This document shows, in pieces, positions 35,756 through 46,868 of a stretch of 64,000 bases of DNA. Source of the DNA: Viscum album (lineage: Eukaryota > Streptophyta > Magnoliopsida > Santalales > Viscaceae). Position 1 is the stretch's first letter; each line of letters begins with the position of its first letter. The translations under genes were made by a program, and so were the position numbers. The DNA is taken from contig OY728137.1 of the NCBI GenBank assembly GCA_963277665.1, positions 1,175,794,670 to 1,175,858,669 on the forward strand, read 5' to 3'. Below the pieces are notes generated by a model, which saw only the letters and a list, made by a program, of their open reading frames with translations, made no database searches and was not told the origin of the DNA.

Positions 35756-36069
35756 ATCGTAACATGGATTTACCCATACACAACTCCTATCCATCACATA
35801 AGGGTTACCCTTACATAGCACAACCTACCCTTATGAAACCTTTAGAAAGTATGGTTTACCCTTATGTAACTCACAAGTTACCCTTATATAACCTTTTAAA
35901 ATTAAGTGTTACCCTTACAAAACTCATGTATTACCATTATGTAGCATCTCAATACCCATATACAGCTTGGGTTTATCCTTACAAAACTTTAGATGTACCC
36001 TTACAAAATTCCCTCTACCCTTATATAATGCTGGAATTCATGAGTTACCCTTAAGAAACTATAGGATAC
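35756..36069. repeat. TTACCCTTA degenerate tandem array, left part
   Basis: About a dozen units built on TTACCCTTATGTAAC followed by variable sequence, period roughly 20-32 bp. An apparent 112-residue frame (35716-36054) is just a translation of the repeat. The array continues at 52333 once T5 is removed: the join reads GATACCCTTATAAAG. Confidence 0.7.
36065..36069. repeat. T5 target-site duplication, left (GATAC)
   Basis: GATAC before the TGATAGAG start of the T5 LTR; repeated at 52333-52337. Confidence 0.75.
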
Positions 36070-37610
36070 TGATAGAGAAATTTTATTAAATTATTTTATT
36101 CTGAATTTAAATGTTTTTAATCCCACCATGTGTTATTTCAAGGGAAATTGTCACATTTTATAGTTTTTGAAGTATTTTGAGCTTATTTGCTAAAATGGAT
36201 TATTTTGGAATTTAACTATTTTAATTTATTTTAATGTTTTGGCTATAACATTTTCAAAACTGATCCAAATTGAAAAATTATTATTTTATAGGTTTCTAAT
36301 TTATAATAGATTTATTTTATCTTTCTAGACCCAAAACTCAATCCATCATTTTAAATCTCAAATCCATATCACAATTTAAGCCTCTAAATCTGTGCATAGA
36401 TCTGGATAATTTTATTTATGGGACCATATATAATAAATTGAAGAACCAAATGAGATGATATTTTACATATAGTAGTAAGAAATACATAGAAGAAATTTTA
36501 ATTAATATTTACATGCCTGATTCATTCATTTTCAAAGTCATAAATGCATTGGAACTCGCTGCTTTGGAATACAAAGAGTCTGTTTGGTAGAATTAAATAT
36601 CCAGAGTAATTTCATTATATCTCTCTACCCACTTATCCAATGATGCTAAAATTTTATGGGTAGACATAGGAGAGATATTGAAACAAATTAAAATTATACC
36701 ACTTCCCAAAATTCTATCATTTAATGGGTTATAAACATGCATAATTTCAGAGGATGATTTTGGATCCAAATTTTCACCCCCTCTCCCCATAAAAGAGCGT
36801 GTTTTTTATTCTTAAAGGGTTGAAAAATTAGGAGTAGAATTTTTTATCAATTTACTATAATTTAGTATTTTATTTTATTTTACATTAATTCTATTATATC
36901 ATTTCATATTTTAATTCAAGTTTTAACTTTTGTTTTCTTTTTATTTCTCTCTTTTATTTTCTCCCCTCGTTTTCTTTATCATTGTGAACTCTGATACTCG
37001 TGATCATGAGTTGATAACCCAAATAATTTCTCAGGTGAGTAATACAATGATGAACCCAATTATTTGAACATTAATGTTTTATGTTTCTTATTTTCTTAGA
37101 GTTAGGTAGAGTGGGATCTTATTGGGAACGACACCTTTGTGTCTCTACTTGCCACCCAAGGTTTAACTTTCACTTCTGCAATATTTTCCCTCGATCGATG
37201 AGGTGGATGTGTGGTATCTTAGCAATCATTGTGTGTAATGTATATTTAAAACCATATGTAGAGGAGTATGTTCACACATATTATGTAGTGTGTTCATTAA
37301 TTAAATTATAAACTAATAATGAGACGATGACGGTTCACTCAGGGTGACTCTCTCGGGAATGTCTCATTTCTATCTAACATCATTCTATCTGCATTCATTC
37401 TGTCTGCGTTGCATTTATATATTTAATTTTAGTATTTCATTCTAATATATCAATTATTAATTTCTGGTCATTTTATTTCATATATATATATTTAATTAGA
37501 AGTAGTGAGTTATTGATTGCAATAGCTCCTCAAGAGAACGACCTAGATCAGCAACTGTGCTGCACTTAGTTTTAAACATTTTTGAGAGCACACATGAAAA
37601 TGATTAATCA
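36070..37610 (+). repeat. T5 5' LTR
   Basis: Starts TGATAGAGAAATTT and ends near GATTAATCA. It matches 50780-52332 along its length, for example AAATTGTCACATTTTATAG and CTCCTCAAGAGAACGACC in both. The TATA box is decayed to CATAAAAG (36788-36795). Confidence 0.78.
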
Positions 37611-37814
37611 AATTGGTTACATTAATAGGGATCCAATTGGTCTTTACTAACTATTTTTATTCACGTATTGTAAATTAGTTTTCTTCCTTTAATTAAAAAA
37701 ACAAAAAAAATCATAAATTTCAAAAACACTAAATAATCTTGGTTCATGGTGTATTTCAATTCAAATTTTTATGAATGGAATAATAAATATCAGGTTCCAA
37801 AAAAATATTAAAAT

Positions 37815-38530
37815 GATATTGGTGATAATTATAAAAGTATTATTGATTTAGTGGAAAAAGTGGAGATCCAAATAGAGTTGATTTCTGAATACGTACATGC
37901 ATGTCAAGAGAAACCTGAGCCAGAACCTGAACCAAAACGAGTGATGGAAGAGATTTCGCCGATCATTTTTTATGTTAAAGAACCTGAGGTGGGTGATAAG
38001 AATATTCTAAAGGAATTAATCATATCATCCCATACTCATCCATTTCTCTAGGAGTTCCCTGATGTACACATTCCAACTGATGCCTTTATGGGAGATCAAC
38101 AATTTTTAGAAGAATCCTAGAATCACTTTGTTGAAGATAATTTTAAACTTGATCTTCCCATCATTGATATTGAATAATCAACACCTTTTGAACTCTATAT
38201 TTCTTGGGAAGATGAGAAATAATATGCATGTGATGATATGGAGTTTCCAATGTTCTTTCTTGAAGAGATCAATTTCCAAGCTGACATACTTGAAAGGTAA
38301 TATTTCTTAATAGATTTATCATGTTTCAAAATTATTCAAGCTAAATTGATTGATGAATTATCCTTTTATGAAATTTTTGATACAACACAAATGGAGAAGA
38401 CTTTATATGTTAAAAAAGCTACCACCCAAGTGGTGGTGATTGAAGAAGAAGAACTGGAGAAGATTGTGGTCGTGTGACTACCCCTCTATAACAACTTGAA
38501 TACCCTATAGAGGAGAAAACCATGAAAGTA
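37815..38530 (+). pseudogene. T5 decayed coding stretch of unknown family
   Basis: One frame without frameshift reads DIGDNYKSIIDLVEKVEIQ, then ISEYVHACQEKPEPEPEP, EISPIIFYVKEPEVGDKN, FPDVHIPTDAFMGDQQ, DLPIIDIE, FELYISWEDEK and so on, with several stops. It is acidic, has a Glu-Pro repeat, and shows no zinc knuckle, protease or polymerase motif. Its position after the 5' LTR would suit a gag-like or accessory protein, but I do not recognise it. The sparse, transition-type stops indicate it was once coding. Confidence 0.5.
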
Positions 38531-40381
38531 GACAAGGAGCACCCCTATATTATATTCCCTCCCACTATAGAACTTAAATTCTCTCCGTATTATTTCTTAG
38601 GGGTTAGAAATTTTTTTATCTTATTTGGGGTTGTCCAATCCCAGTTTTTTCTCAAGGACACCAGTAAAAGTCACATGTGGTGGTTCAACTCAAAGAAACC
38701 ACATACACCTTCTGATTGGGGAAAACCCACTACAACTTCCTGACTAGGGGCATTAAAAATCTATCACCCATTTGGAGGGTCAAACCAATAATTATACCAT
38801 TTATATTACCTTTCTATTTCTTTTTATTTATTTTTATTAATTTTTGTCAGTTCTTTTTTATATCTTTAATGTGGTAGCATATATGAGATTAACTCAACAC
38901 TACCACTAAAAAATAAATAAGGTTGTATCTTTCCTTTTATTTATTTTGTTTACTACCCATTATAAATTATTTATGAAAAATTTCATGATTTGATTGAGCT
39001 AAAAAGAGGGTATTAAATGGAATAAGTGTGGGGGATTAATTTCAACTTGTTTTTAGGAATTTTATTGAAATTTTCTCATTTTACTTTTTCATTTTTTGGG
39101 CATGTTTTTATGATTCTTGAGATGAATTGAATACATTGAAAAATTCATACCATCTGGGTATTTTTGGAACATTTCTTGATTTTAATATTTTAGGATTTAA
39201 ATTATTTTTGAATGGGCTGATTTCCAATATTTTCATTTGATGAAGTTTGATTGATTTTGAAACTCATGTGCACTAGTACTGTTCAAATTGAAAATATTTC
39301 CCAACACAAGAGATATATAAACATTTTGAAAATATTTTAACATTTATCTTTTTCTTTTGAGTCTTGAGACATGTTTTGAGATCCATAAATTTCTATTTTT
39401 CTTTTTTTCAAAGATTTTAGAGTTTATGGAATGTGTCAAGTATGATTGAGGAATCACTTTGAAAGAACTTTTTGAATTCAACTCTTATTTTTGGACCACC
39501 TTTTAATAAAAACTTTATTAATCCCCTAGTATCCATGAAATACCTTGTTAGGAATTCACATTACAAGACATTTATCCCATTCCAACCTGCTCTGGAAGTT
39601 AAATGCATGATTATTTTTGAACTTAAGTGTGGGGGAGGGAGAATATGGGACATATGTTTCTTTCTTGAAGAATCTGTATGAGATGAATTGAAAGTGTTCC
39701 CATATTTACTACTGCTTTGGTGGAAGAAATATCATGATGATAATATGGATGGGTGACCCAAAATATCATTACAAATATGGGTTGGGTTTTCACCAATTTT
39801 TGATGATCAAAATCTTCCACTCTTTTCCGCAAAAACATGATTTTTAAGAGAAATCCAGATCAACATTCAAGATGAAGCAATACTATAATTGGAGAAAAGA
39901 GGGAATAAATTCATTGATTCTAAAATTAAAAGTGTGAACTTACCAAAGTAAGAGGTGTTTGGCAGTGATTCATTTTTTAGCTGATTGAGGAGCACACCAT
40001 TCTTGAGCAAAACTATTTTCATGCATTTAATTCACTTAGAGCTTAACCCTCCTCATTCCACCTCAAATGTTTTTAAATTTAATACTTATCAACCCTAAGC
40101 CTCAAAACGAACCATAAAAAATACCTCATGATTGAAATATTTGTGACTCTATGAAGTTGAGATACTATGTGTATAGAAAGCCTATGGAGATCACACATGT
40201 TCTTGGGAATGAGAAAAACTCCACATTAAATATCCTTGAGTGAAGAGAGAAATATTGTTCTAGGGAGGTAGGTACGACATGCATGTGAGGATTAACAAGA
40301 GATTTAATGGATTAATATGATTTTTTAGGAGTTAGGAAATTTTTGTCCATGTATGAAGCATGAAATTTTCCTTGATAGGAC
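38531..40381 (+). other. T5 interior, non-coding
   Basis: AT-rich, with two purine-rich motifs 600 bp apart, AAGTGTGGGGG (39024-39034) and AAGTGTGGGGGAGGGA (39625-39640), the second resembling a polypurine tract. Small open frames here have no family character. T6 begins at 40382. Confidence 0.5.
40377..40381. repeat. T6 target-site duplication, left (AGGAC)
   Basis: AGGAC; repeated at 50680-50684. Confidence 0.85.
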
Positions 40382-42551
40382 AGTAAGAACCCAGAACTTA
40401 TTTTCAGGTATGTTTTTCCTTTTTTTGGAGTTTTTGAAAAAGAGGAGTTTCTGTAAATTTTTGAAGTACACATCGTGTAATTTATGAGTACACTCCATGT
40501 ACTTCTTTGCCGCGCGAGGCCATATGCTGGCTGTGTAAGGGCCACACACACGGTTGTGTGGGGTAATGTGGAGGCCGCCTAAAACGGAGTACGAAAACAA
40601 TAAGTACACATAGTGTACTCTAAAAGTACACGCCATGTATTTTTTTCATTAAACACACTGGGGTTGCGTCTGACGGACATAACACCCTCCTTTTAGCTTT
40701 GGTTCGTCCGAGAGCATGGGTACGACCACAAATCTTCTCCAAGCCCTCGAGCCTCCATCTGTTCTCCCAATCGACTGCTATCGATTATGTTGGAACTGCA
40801 ACGGTATGCTCTCCCTTCTTCTAGAGCATTGTTTTACAATTTTTCCTCCTTTTCAAGTTATCATGTGTTGAATTTTTTGTTCATTTCATAGATCTATGAC
40901 GTTCTAAGGAGATTCAAGCCTTGTGGTTCAAGTATATTGATCTCCTAGCACCAAGTTAGGTGGTTTGTTCCTTTCCGTTGAAATTCCTTGATATTATGTG
41001 CAATTTCCAGCAATACCCTTGAACGGGGTATTATGTGTTTATCCTTTTACCCCTGATGCATTTCTTCTATGCTTGTATGCCTGCGTAGAGGTAAATTGGA
41101 CATGTTTTGGGTTTATTGTTATACCTTTGTTTCTCTGCTCATGCTTCGTTCTGTTTATGAACGTTTGGTTCTATTTTTTCTTGGCCGCTTTTTATGTTTC
41201 CATGCCTGTTGTAGTAGGATGGAGAAATGTTTTTTGACATGCTTGATATGCTGTAAAACTATTTATCCAAGTAGTTCTGTAAGTCTACTTTGGTCATGTT
41301 GTATTTCTATACCGTTATCCTACACAGGGTCGTGAGAACCGGGTGTAGTAGACTATAAGAGGACAGACCGAGTGAGCTTCCTCAGAGAATCTTTGAGATT
41401 TAGGCTATATGGGTATTGACTGAGTGAGCATCCTCAGAGATCCTAGGATTACTTTTGGATATAAGAGGATAGACTATGAGACCTTACTCAGAGAGTCCTT
41501 GACTATTTTAGACTATACGGGGATAGACCGTGTGAGATTCCTCCGAGAGTCTCTATTTTGTTTGTTTGAATCACCTGATTACCAGAGGCTATAGGAGGGA
41601 TTGACTATGTGAGATTCCTCAGAGAGTCTTTGAATGACCTGGGATATAAGGGGAATTTAACCGAGTGTGCTTCTTCATAAAGTTCTTGACCTTGGGGCTA
41701 TAAGGGGAATTGATTGTGCGAGCTTCCTCAGAGAGTTCCTGACTACCCTAGACAATAAGGGGAATTGACTACATGTGCTTCCTCAGAGAGTCTTTATAAT
41801 TCCGTATGACCAAACCACATGGGTTAGGCTGAGTGCACTTCCCATAGGGTTGTTGGTTTTTGCTAGGTAAGACCAGAGGATTACCTTTTGTGCTTTGCTG
41901 CTTGTTAGCTATTGCTTGACTTTGGAACTATGGATTATTTATTGTTCAACATGTTCCTGTTTAATATTTTCTTTAATTTTACCTGCCATATATTCACTGA
42001 CTATTAGGCACATATCTTCGGGTGGTTGAATACTGAGATTTAGTCACACAACCTGTTTGGGTCATGCTTTTGGGCTCAAAAAGGCTATATTCTTGCAGAT
42101 ATAGACAAGGGAAAGCGCCCTTCGACTTCAGATACTTGACTTCTGTGGAGATGAAGTGCATGGGACTAAGCTTAGGCTTCCGATGCTGAGGAGATGTTTA
42201 TCTTTCTTTTGTACTTGTTTTTAGTACTGTTGTATTTCCAGCATTGTGACTTTTTTGGCTGTTTTCCTAGACATATGTATCATGCATGATTTATATATGT
42301 GCTTCTACTGTTTATCATATTTTATCTTCCATTGTTCACTTGTGTATGGATTGTTTACTACTTCCGCTATTGTTTATTGTTTTTCTCTTCCACTGTGTAC
42401 TCTGATAATGACAGAATAGTTTCCCCGCTATCACACCCAAGGCCCTCGCTACTAGTCGGTAGCCTTTGGTGTTCGGGGAAATGCGCTTGAGGCCATGTGA
42501 CCAACTGGGTACGGGGCACCTTTGGGTGGCTTCTGGAACTGGGGAGTTACA
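40382..42551 (+). repeat. T6 5' LTR
   Basis: Begins AGTAAGAACCC, against TGTAAGCACCC in the 3' copy, and ends GGAGTTACA before the primer site; TGTAA/TTACA is the terminal inverted repeat. It contains palindrome pairs (from 40468), a CACACA/TGTGTG hairpin near 40543-40560 and a 54-bp tandem array. No clear TATA box found. Confidence 0.88.
41347..41850 (+). repeat. 54-bp tandem array in T6 5' LTR
   Basis: Eight units and a partial ninth, each of the form CTATAAGGGGATTGACTG, then TGAGCTTCCTCAGAGAGTC and TTTGA; starts near 41347, 41402, 41457, 41511, 41587, 41641, 41696 and 41750. Units differ from one another but correspond one-to-one with the 3' LTR. Confidence 0.8.
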
Positions 42552-42554
42552 AAG

Positions 42555-42567
42555 TGGTATCAAAGGG
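42555..42567 (+). other. T6 primer-binding site
   Basis: TGGTATCAAAGGG, initiator tRNA-Met type with G-to-A at the ninth base, three bases after the LTR. Confidence 0.8.
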
Positions 42568-43855
42568 ATTCTTTTCACTTGACTTACTGTTTGGAGCCTA
42601 TATCCAGGGATAGGACATAATAGGTACTTGGTAATATGCTCTTCCCGGTAGTAGCTAAATCGTGTATAGGTAAAAGCCATACTACCTCATTTATTTCAAT
42701 TTTATTGGTTTTCAATTTTATAGTTGATTTGATTTCACTGTTGGGTGATTCACATGCTTTGTGTTATTACTGTTATTATTATTGTGGTTCTATTTTTATC
42801 GCAACCCGATGAGATGAGGGTATGCCATCTCATGCATCATATAGGCACTTGTTAGAAATCACATACCATGCATTCTTTCCATGCCATCTAGGATGCATTA
42901 TCAATTGCATGTTTTGGTGATAGAAGTTGTGTAGATTATCCATGCTATTGTGATAGGTACTTTGATAGAATCCCGACTGTTTGATAGGGAATCTATTTGT
43001 ATAACACTTTGCTTAGATGGATGCCAAAAATTGGTTCTTGAGGTGTTATGGGCCCTTAGGACTAGAATTTGGTAGATTATTTCTTGTTTACCTTGTTTAT
43101 AACTTGTTTTAGATGCCAAACTTTGATTCTTGGGGAGTATGGGCCCTCATGGGTTGGAATTTGGCACCTTAACACTTGTTTTTCTATGTTTTCTGGGCTC
43201 CGCTATAGTTCTGAGGCTACTATCTGGAAAAACCCAGAATACGTGGCGTGTAATTTATGAATACACGCTGTGTAGTCTATAGCCATGTCACTGAATGTGT
43301 GAGCAGGGACACGGGGTTGTGAAAAATCTTCCAGGATCACAACGTGTACTAGTTTAGCATGCCATGTAGTATGAAATAGTTACCCCGACCGTGTTACGAA
43401 CAACACAGGTCATGTTATCTTTTCACATACATGTCGTGTACATGTTTAGCACACTGTGTAGTATGAAATAGGTGCCCCGACTGTGTCACGAACAACACGG
43501 GTCGGTGTTACCTCTTCTCATACATGCCGTGGCCTCTTGGAACACGCCATGTGGTGTCAACCGTGTAGCCGGCCGTGTAACTAACAATACAGGTCATTGA
43601 AACTTGTCTAGTACACACCGTGTCTGCCTTGAACACACTGTGTAGTTTTTTATAGGAGCAGTGTGGCTTAGCCATGTAGAAGGACTCGGGAAGGGGAATA
43701 TAGTTCAAGTACACACTGTGTAGGTAGTGTACATGTCATGTAGTCATATTTTAAAAAACTTGAATGTTTCTTTCCTCTTCTCCTCTTCTTACACTCCTTG
43801 TTTTTCAGTCCTTGTTAATCCAGAATCTAAGGTGTGCATTTGACTTTGCAGAATC
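42568..43855 (+). other. T6 leader between primer site and gag
   Basis: About 1.3 kb without recognisable coding. Two copies of a TGCCAAA-TTGGTTCTTG / GGGCCCT segment occur (about 43021-43070 and 43112-43160), followed by the palindrome-rich repeats at 43228-43745. Confidence 0.6.
43228..43745 (+). repeat. Palindrome-rich leader repeat of T6
   Basis: About five degenerate units of roughly 95 bp, each with a pair of ACAC-x-GTGTA palindromes (for example ACATGTCGTGTA and ACACTGTGTAGT) and then CCCGACTGTGT / ACAACACGGGTC. They reproduce the paired palindromes of the T6 U3 at 40468 and 48593 and resemble those at 880-1215. Confidence 0.7.
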
Positions 43856-44950
43856 ATGCCACCTTGACGTCCTCCAGTTGACTGCCAATCATAGGGGAGT
43901 GATCAGACGCCCGATATGGGTAATTAGGGACTTCCGATAGATCCTCTTGTTGTGCCAGCCTTGGCACTAGTGGCTATACTAGTTGCAGGCGCCGATGAGC
44001 AGTTTAGGGAGGGTTTTCTGAGGATGATGCATAACTTCTAGGGAGAGCAGCCTCCTACCCCATCGACGGTTGATTTGACACAAGTTTTCTAGCAGCAGAA
44101 TCCTCCCACATTCTCAGGGGAAGGAGGACCTTAGGCTGCAGATTCATGGCTCGAAGCCACGCTGATGATATTCGATCATCTTGAGGTACCACCAGAGAGG
44201 AGGGTGAAGCTCGCGACCTACATGCTTCGAGAATCCACCAAGAGGTGGTGGGATATCATATCTCAGGCGGGATGCCACCAGAATATGGCTTGGGAGGAGT
44301 TTCAGTATATCTTTTATGATTACTTCTACCCGGAGACCTTGAGGGCCGACCGAGCCCGAGAGTTCATGAGCTTAGAGCATGGTACTATTTTTTTATGTAG
44401 TACTCCTATCATTTCATGGATCTGTAGAGTTTCATGCCGATTCCTGCAGGTGATGAGTTGTTCCTGGCTAGGAAGTTTAAGGATGGTCTCAGGCAGGAGA
44501 TCTATTCCAAGGTGAACATCTTCAGGTTGAATTCGATATCCTCTATCGTCAACCAGGAACTAATCACAGAGTGCAATCTGAGGGATTCTGGAGTAGTGAT
44601 CCAGGGTGGTTCGACCTCCAGAGCTAGTGTTCCTTCTACTGATAGCAGGAAGCGCCGCAGAGAGATTTCTTGAGGAGATCAGAGTAGGTGGGATACACCT
44701 TCTGGTAGCCAGGTGGTGTGCTACCAGTGTAGGAGGAGCGGGCATACAAGGCCACATTGCCCGAGGGACCTGATAGAGTGCCAATCTTGTGGCAGGATGG
44801 GCCATCTCCAGCGTTTCTGTCAGTTTTACCCCAGCAACCGGAGACAGGGGTTCTTCTATGACTCCTCGTTCAGGAGCATCACCACCAGTTTCTCACCAGT
44901 CTGGGAACTGGAGTTCTTCCGACCGTTCAGGCCGTGGTAGTCAGTCGCCG
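43856..44950 (+). pseudogene. gag: T6 gag, broken
   Basis: From the ATG at 43856 a frame reads through several TGA/TAG codons into FSGEGGP-stop-AADSWLEATLMIF, the usual start of the retrotransposon gag core, then RRVKLATYMLRE and the WWDII motif. A frameshift near 44385 leads to LFLARKFKDGLRQEI. Two CCHC knuckles follow: CYQCRRSGHTRPHC (44719-44760) and CQSCGRMGHLQRFC (44779-44820), both with all metal ligands. The usual order is kept. Confidence 0.87.
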
Positions 44951-45031
44951 GTCTATTAGCAACAGCAGGGTGGATCAGCTTAGAGCGGACATGCAGGGTC
45001 ACAGGGCTGTGGAGCTGGCTGGACTTTTGCG

Positions 45032-45540
45032 ATGGAGAAGACCCAGCAGGATCATTATCCCGTACCTTCCATAGTGCGAGGTACGATCTTAGTAGCCTCA
45101 GTTTTATCTTTAGATCTTTTCAATATAGGGGCATCCCATAGATTTATATCTATCACTGTTGTGGAGAGTCTTGGTCTTTGTATCTTTAATTCTACTGACA
45201 TCTTGACACTAGACACACCGTTGGGGACTAGAACAGCTAGCGTACATCAGTGCAGAGAGTGCCCTCTTGAGGATTCATGGTGTCACTTCTCATGGGACCT
45301 CTATGTCCTAGAGATGACGAGCTATGATGTCATTATCAGAATGGACTGGTTAGTACCCTTCCGGGTAGTCGTCGATTACTATCACCACAGGGTGAGTTTC
45401 ATATCACTAGATGGTGGATCTTTTCTTCCTCAGGGCGAGTGGGATGTCCAGGAGAGTCGAGTAGGACCCGAGCATCATGGTCTAGGAGGAGTTACAGCCC
45501 AGATTTCTAGTCTATATCTAGATGACAAGGGGGCTTCACA
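45032..45540 (+). pseudogene. pol: T6 aspartic protease, catalytic Asp lost
   Basis: An open 227-residue frame (45032-45715) covers protease and the RT approach. The active site reads LFNIGASHRFIS: the catalytic Asp of the family D-x-G is Asn (AAT at 45122-45124), a G-to-A change. SYDVIIRMDWL (usual form DVILGMDWL) marks the protease end. The domain looks otherwise well kept but should be inactive. Confidence 0.85.
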
Positions 45541-46430
45541 GTTAGACTTTTCTCCCTATGTGGATTGTTTCAGGGACGTCTTTCCAGAGGATTTTTCAGG
45601 TTTTCCTCCGGAGCGTGAGGTGGAATTTTCAATTGAGCTCATGCTAGGAGCGACACCAGTGTCCATTCCTCCTTATAGGATGGATACACATGAGTTGCAG
45701 AAGTTCAAGAAGTAGTTGGAGGAGTTGTAGGAAAAGGGTTTTATCTAACCCAGTACTTCTCCTTGGGGTTCACCTGTCCTATTTGTGAAGAAGGAAAATG
45801 GAACCCTTAGGCTTTGTGTGGATTATCGAAAGTTGAAACAGTTGAAGGTCAAGAACCAATCTCCCTTGCCTTGGATTGATGATCTCTTTGATCATCTTTG
45901 AGGAGCTCGAGTGTTCTTGAAGATTGAATTGAGATCTGGTTATCATCAGTTTCACGCTAGACCATCTGATATACCTCTTACAGCTTTTCGGAGCAGGTAT
46001 GGTCTATACGAGTATATGGTTATGATGTTCGGTCTCACGAATGCTCTTGTAGTTTTCATGGAACTAATTAAACAAGTGTTCCATCCATACTTGGATTATT
46101 TCATGGTTGTTTTCGTGGATGATATCTTGGTGTACTCTCACACTCAATATGACCATGCTACCCATCTTGAGATCATTTTGAGTACACTGAGAGAGCATCA
46201 TTTATATGCTAAGCTCTTGAAATTCCACTTTTGGATGGATGAGATTCATTTCTTGGGTCATGTTATCTCAGATAAAAGAGTATCTGTAGACCTAGAGAAA
46301 GTAAGAACAATTATTTCCTGGGAGCAGCCGAAAGAATGTCTTTGAGGTACGGAGTTTTCTAGGGCTGGATGGATACTACATAAGCTTCATAAAGAACTTT
46401 TCACACTTAGAAGCACCGCTAATTGGGCTG
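45541..46430 (+). pseudogene. pol: T6 reverse transcriptase, broken
   Basis: Blocks in order: DVFPEDFSGFPPEREVEF, PPYRM, stops at 45713, 45728 and 45748, [63 protein letters not shown], and VVFVDDILVYS with both catalytic aspartates at 46118-46123. LGHVISDKRVSVD follows. A stop ends the frame at 46343. The catalytic centre is intact, but an open stretch covers only part of the domain. Confidence 0.88.
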
Positions 46431-46868
46431 ACCAAAAAGGGTGCGAGGTTCCTATGGTCAGATTCTTATGAGTCATCCTTTCAGGAGCTGAAAAGGAGGT
46501 TGACGTCAGCACCGATACTAGTCTTTCCAGAGTTGGGAAAGGGATATACTGTTTACTGTGATGCTTTAGGCATCAGGCTGGGAGCTATGTTGATGCAGGG
46601 AGATGGAGTCGTTGCGTACGGGTCTCGGCAGTTGAGGCCACATGAGAGGAATTACCCGACGCACGATCTGGAGTTGACAGCTGTTGTTCATGCCTTACAC
46701 TGTTGGAGACATTATCTTCTGGTGGAGCACTTTGTGGTTTTCCCTGACCACAAAAGTCTAAAGTACATCTTCACTTAGTGTGATCTGAATCTGAGACAGC
46801 ACAGGTGGGTCGAGTATCTTTAGTCCTTTGACTTTGAGCTTGCCTATACACATGGGAAGGGAAACGCA
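46431..46868 (+). pseudogene. pol: T6 RNase H, broken
   Basis: [16 protein letters not shown] gives the first Asp, [19 protein letters not shown] the Glu, and [14 protein letters not shown] the third Asp (Pro replaces the usual Thr before it). A stop follows at 46776, then QHRWVEYL-stop-SFDFELAYTH and KGNAVADAL lead into integrase in the same frame. Confidence 0.86.

Noticed and set aside
35716..36054. 112-residue open frame as a gene
   Set aside because: It is a translation of the TTACCCTTA tandem array, with repeated YPY and no family character.
35756..36069. Interstitial telomere repeat
   Set aside because: The unit is TTACCCTTA with a 20-32 bp period, not TTTAGGG/CCCTAAA.
40998..41335. 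Membrane-like hydrophobic frames (79 and 88 residues)
   Set aside because: T-rich LTR sequence translated in two overlapping frames; the 3' LTR does not keep them open.
42336..42680. 114-residue minus-strand frame
   Set aside because: It crosses the T6 LTR end and primer site and is antisense to the element; no motif.
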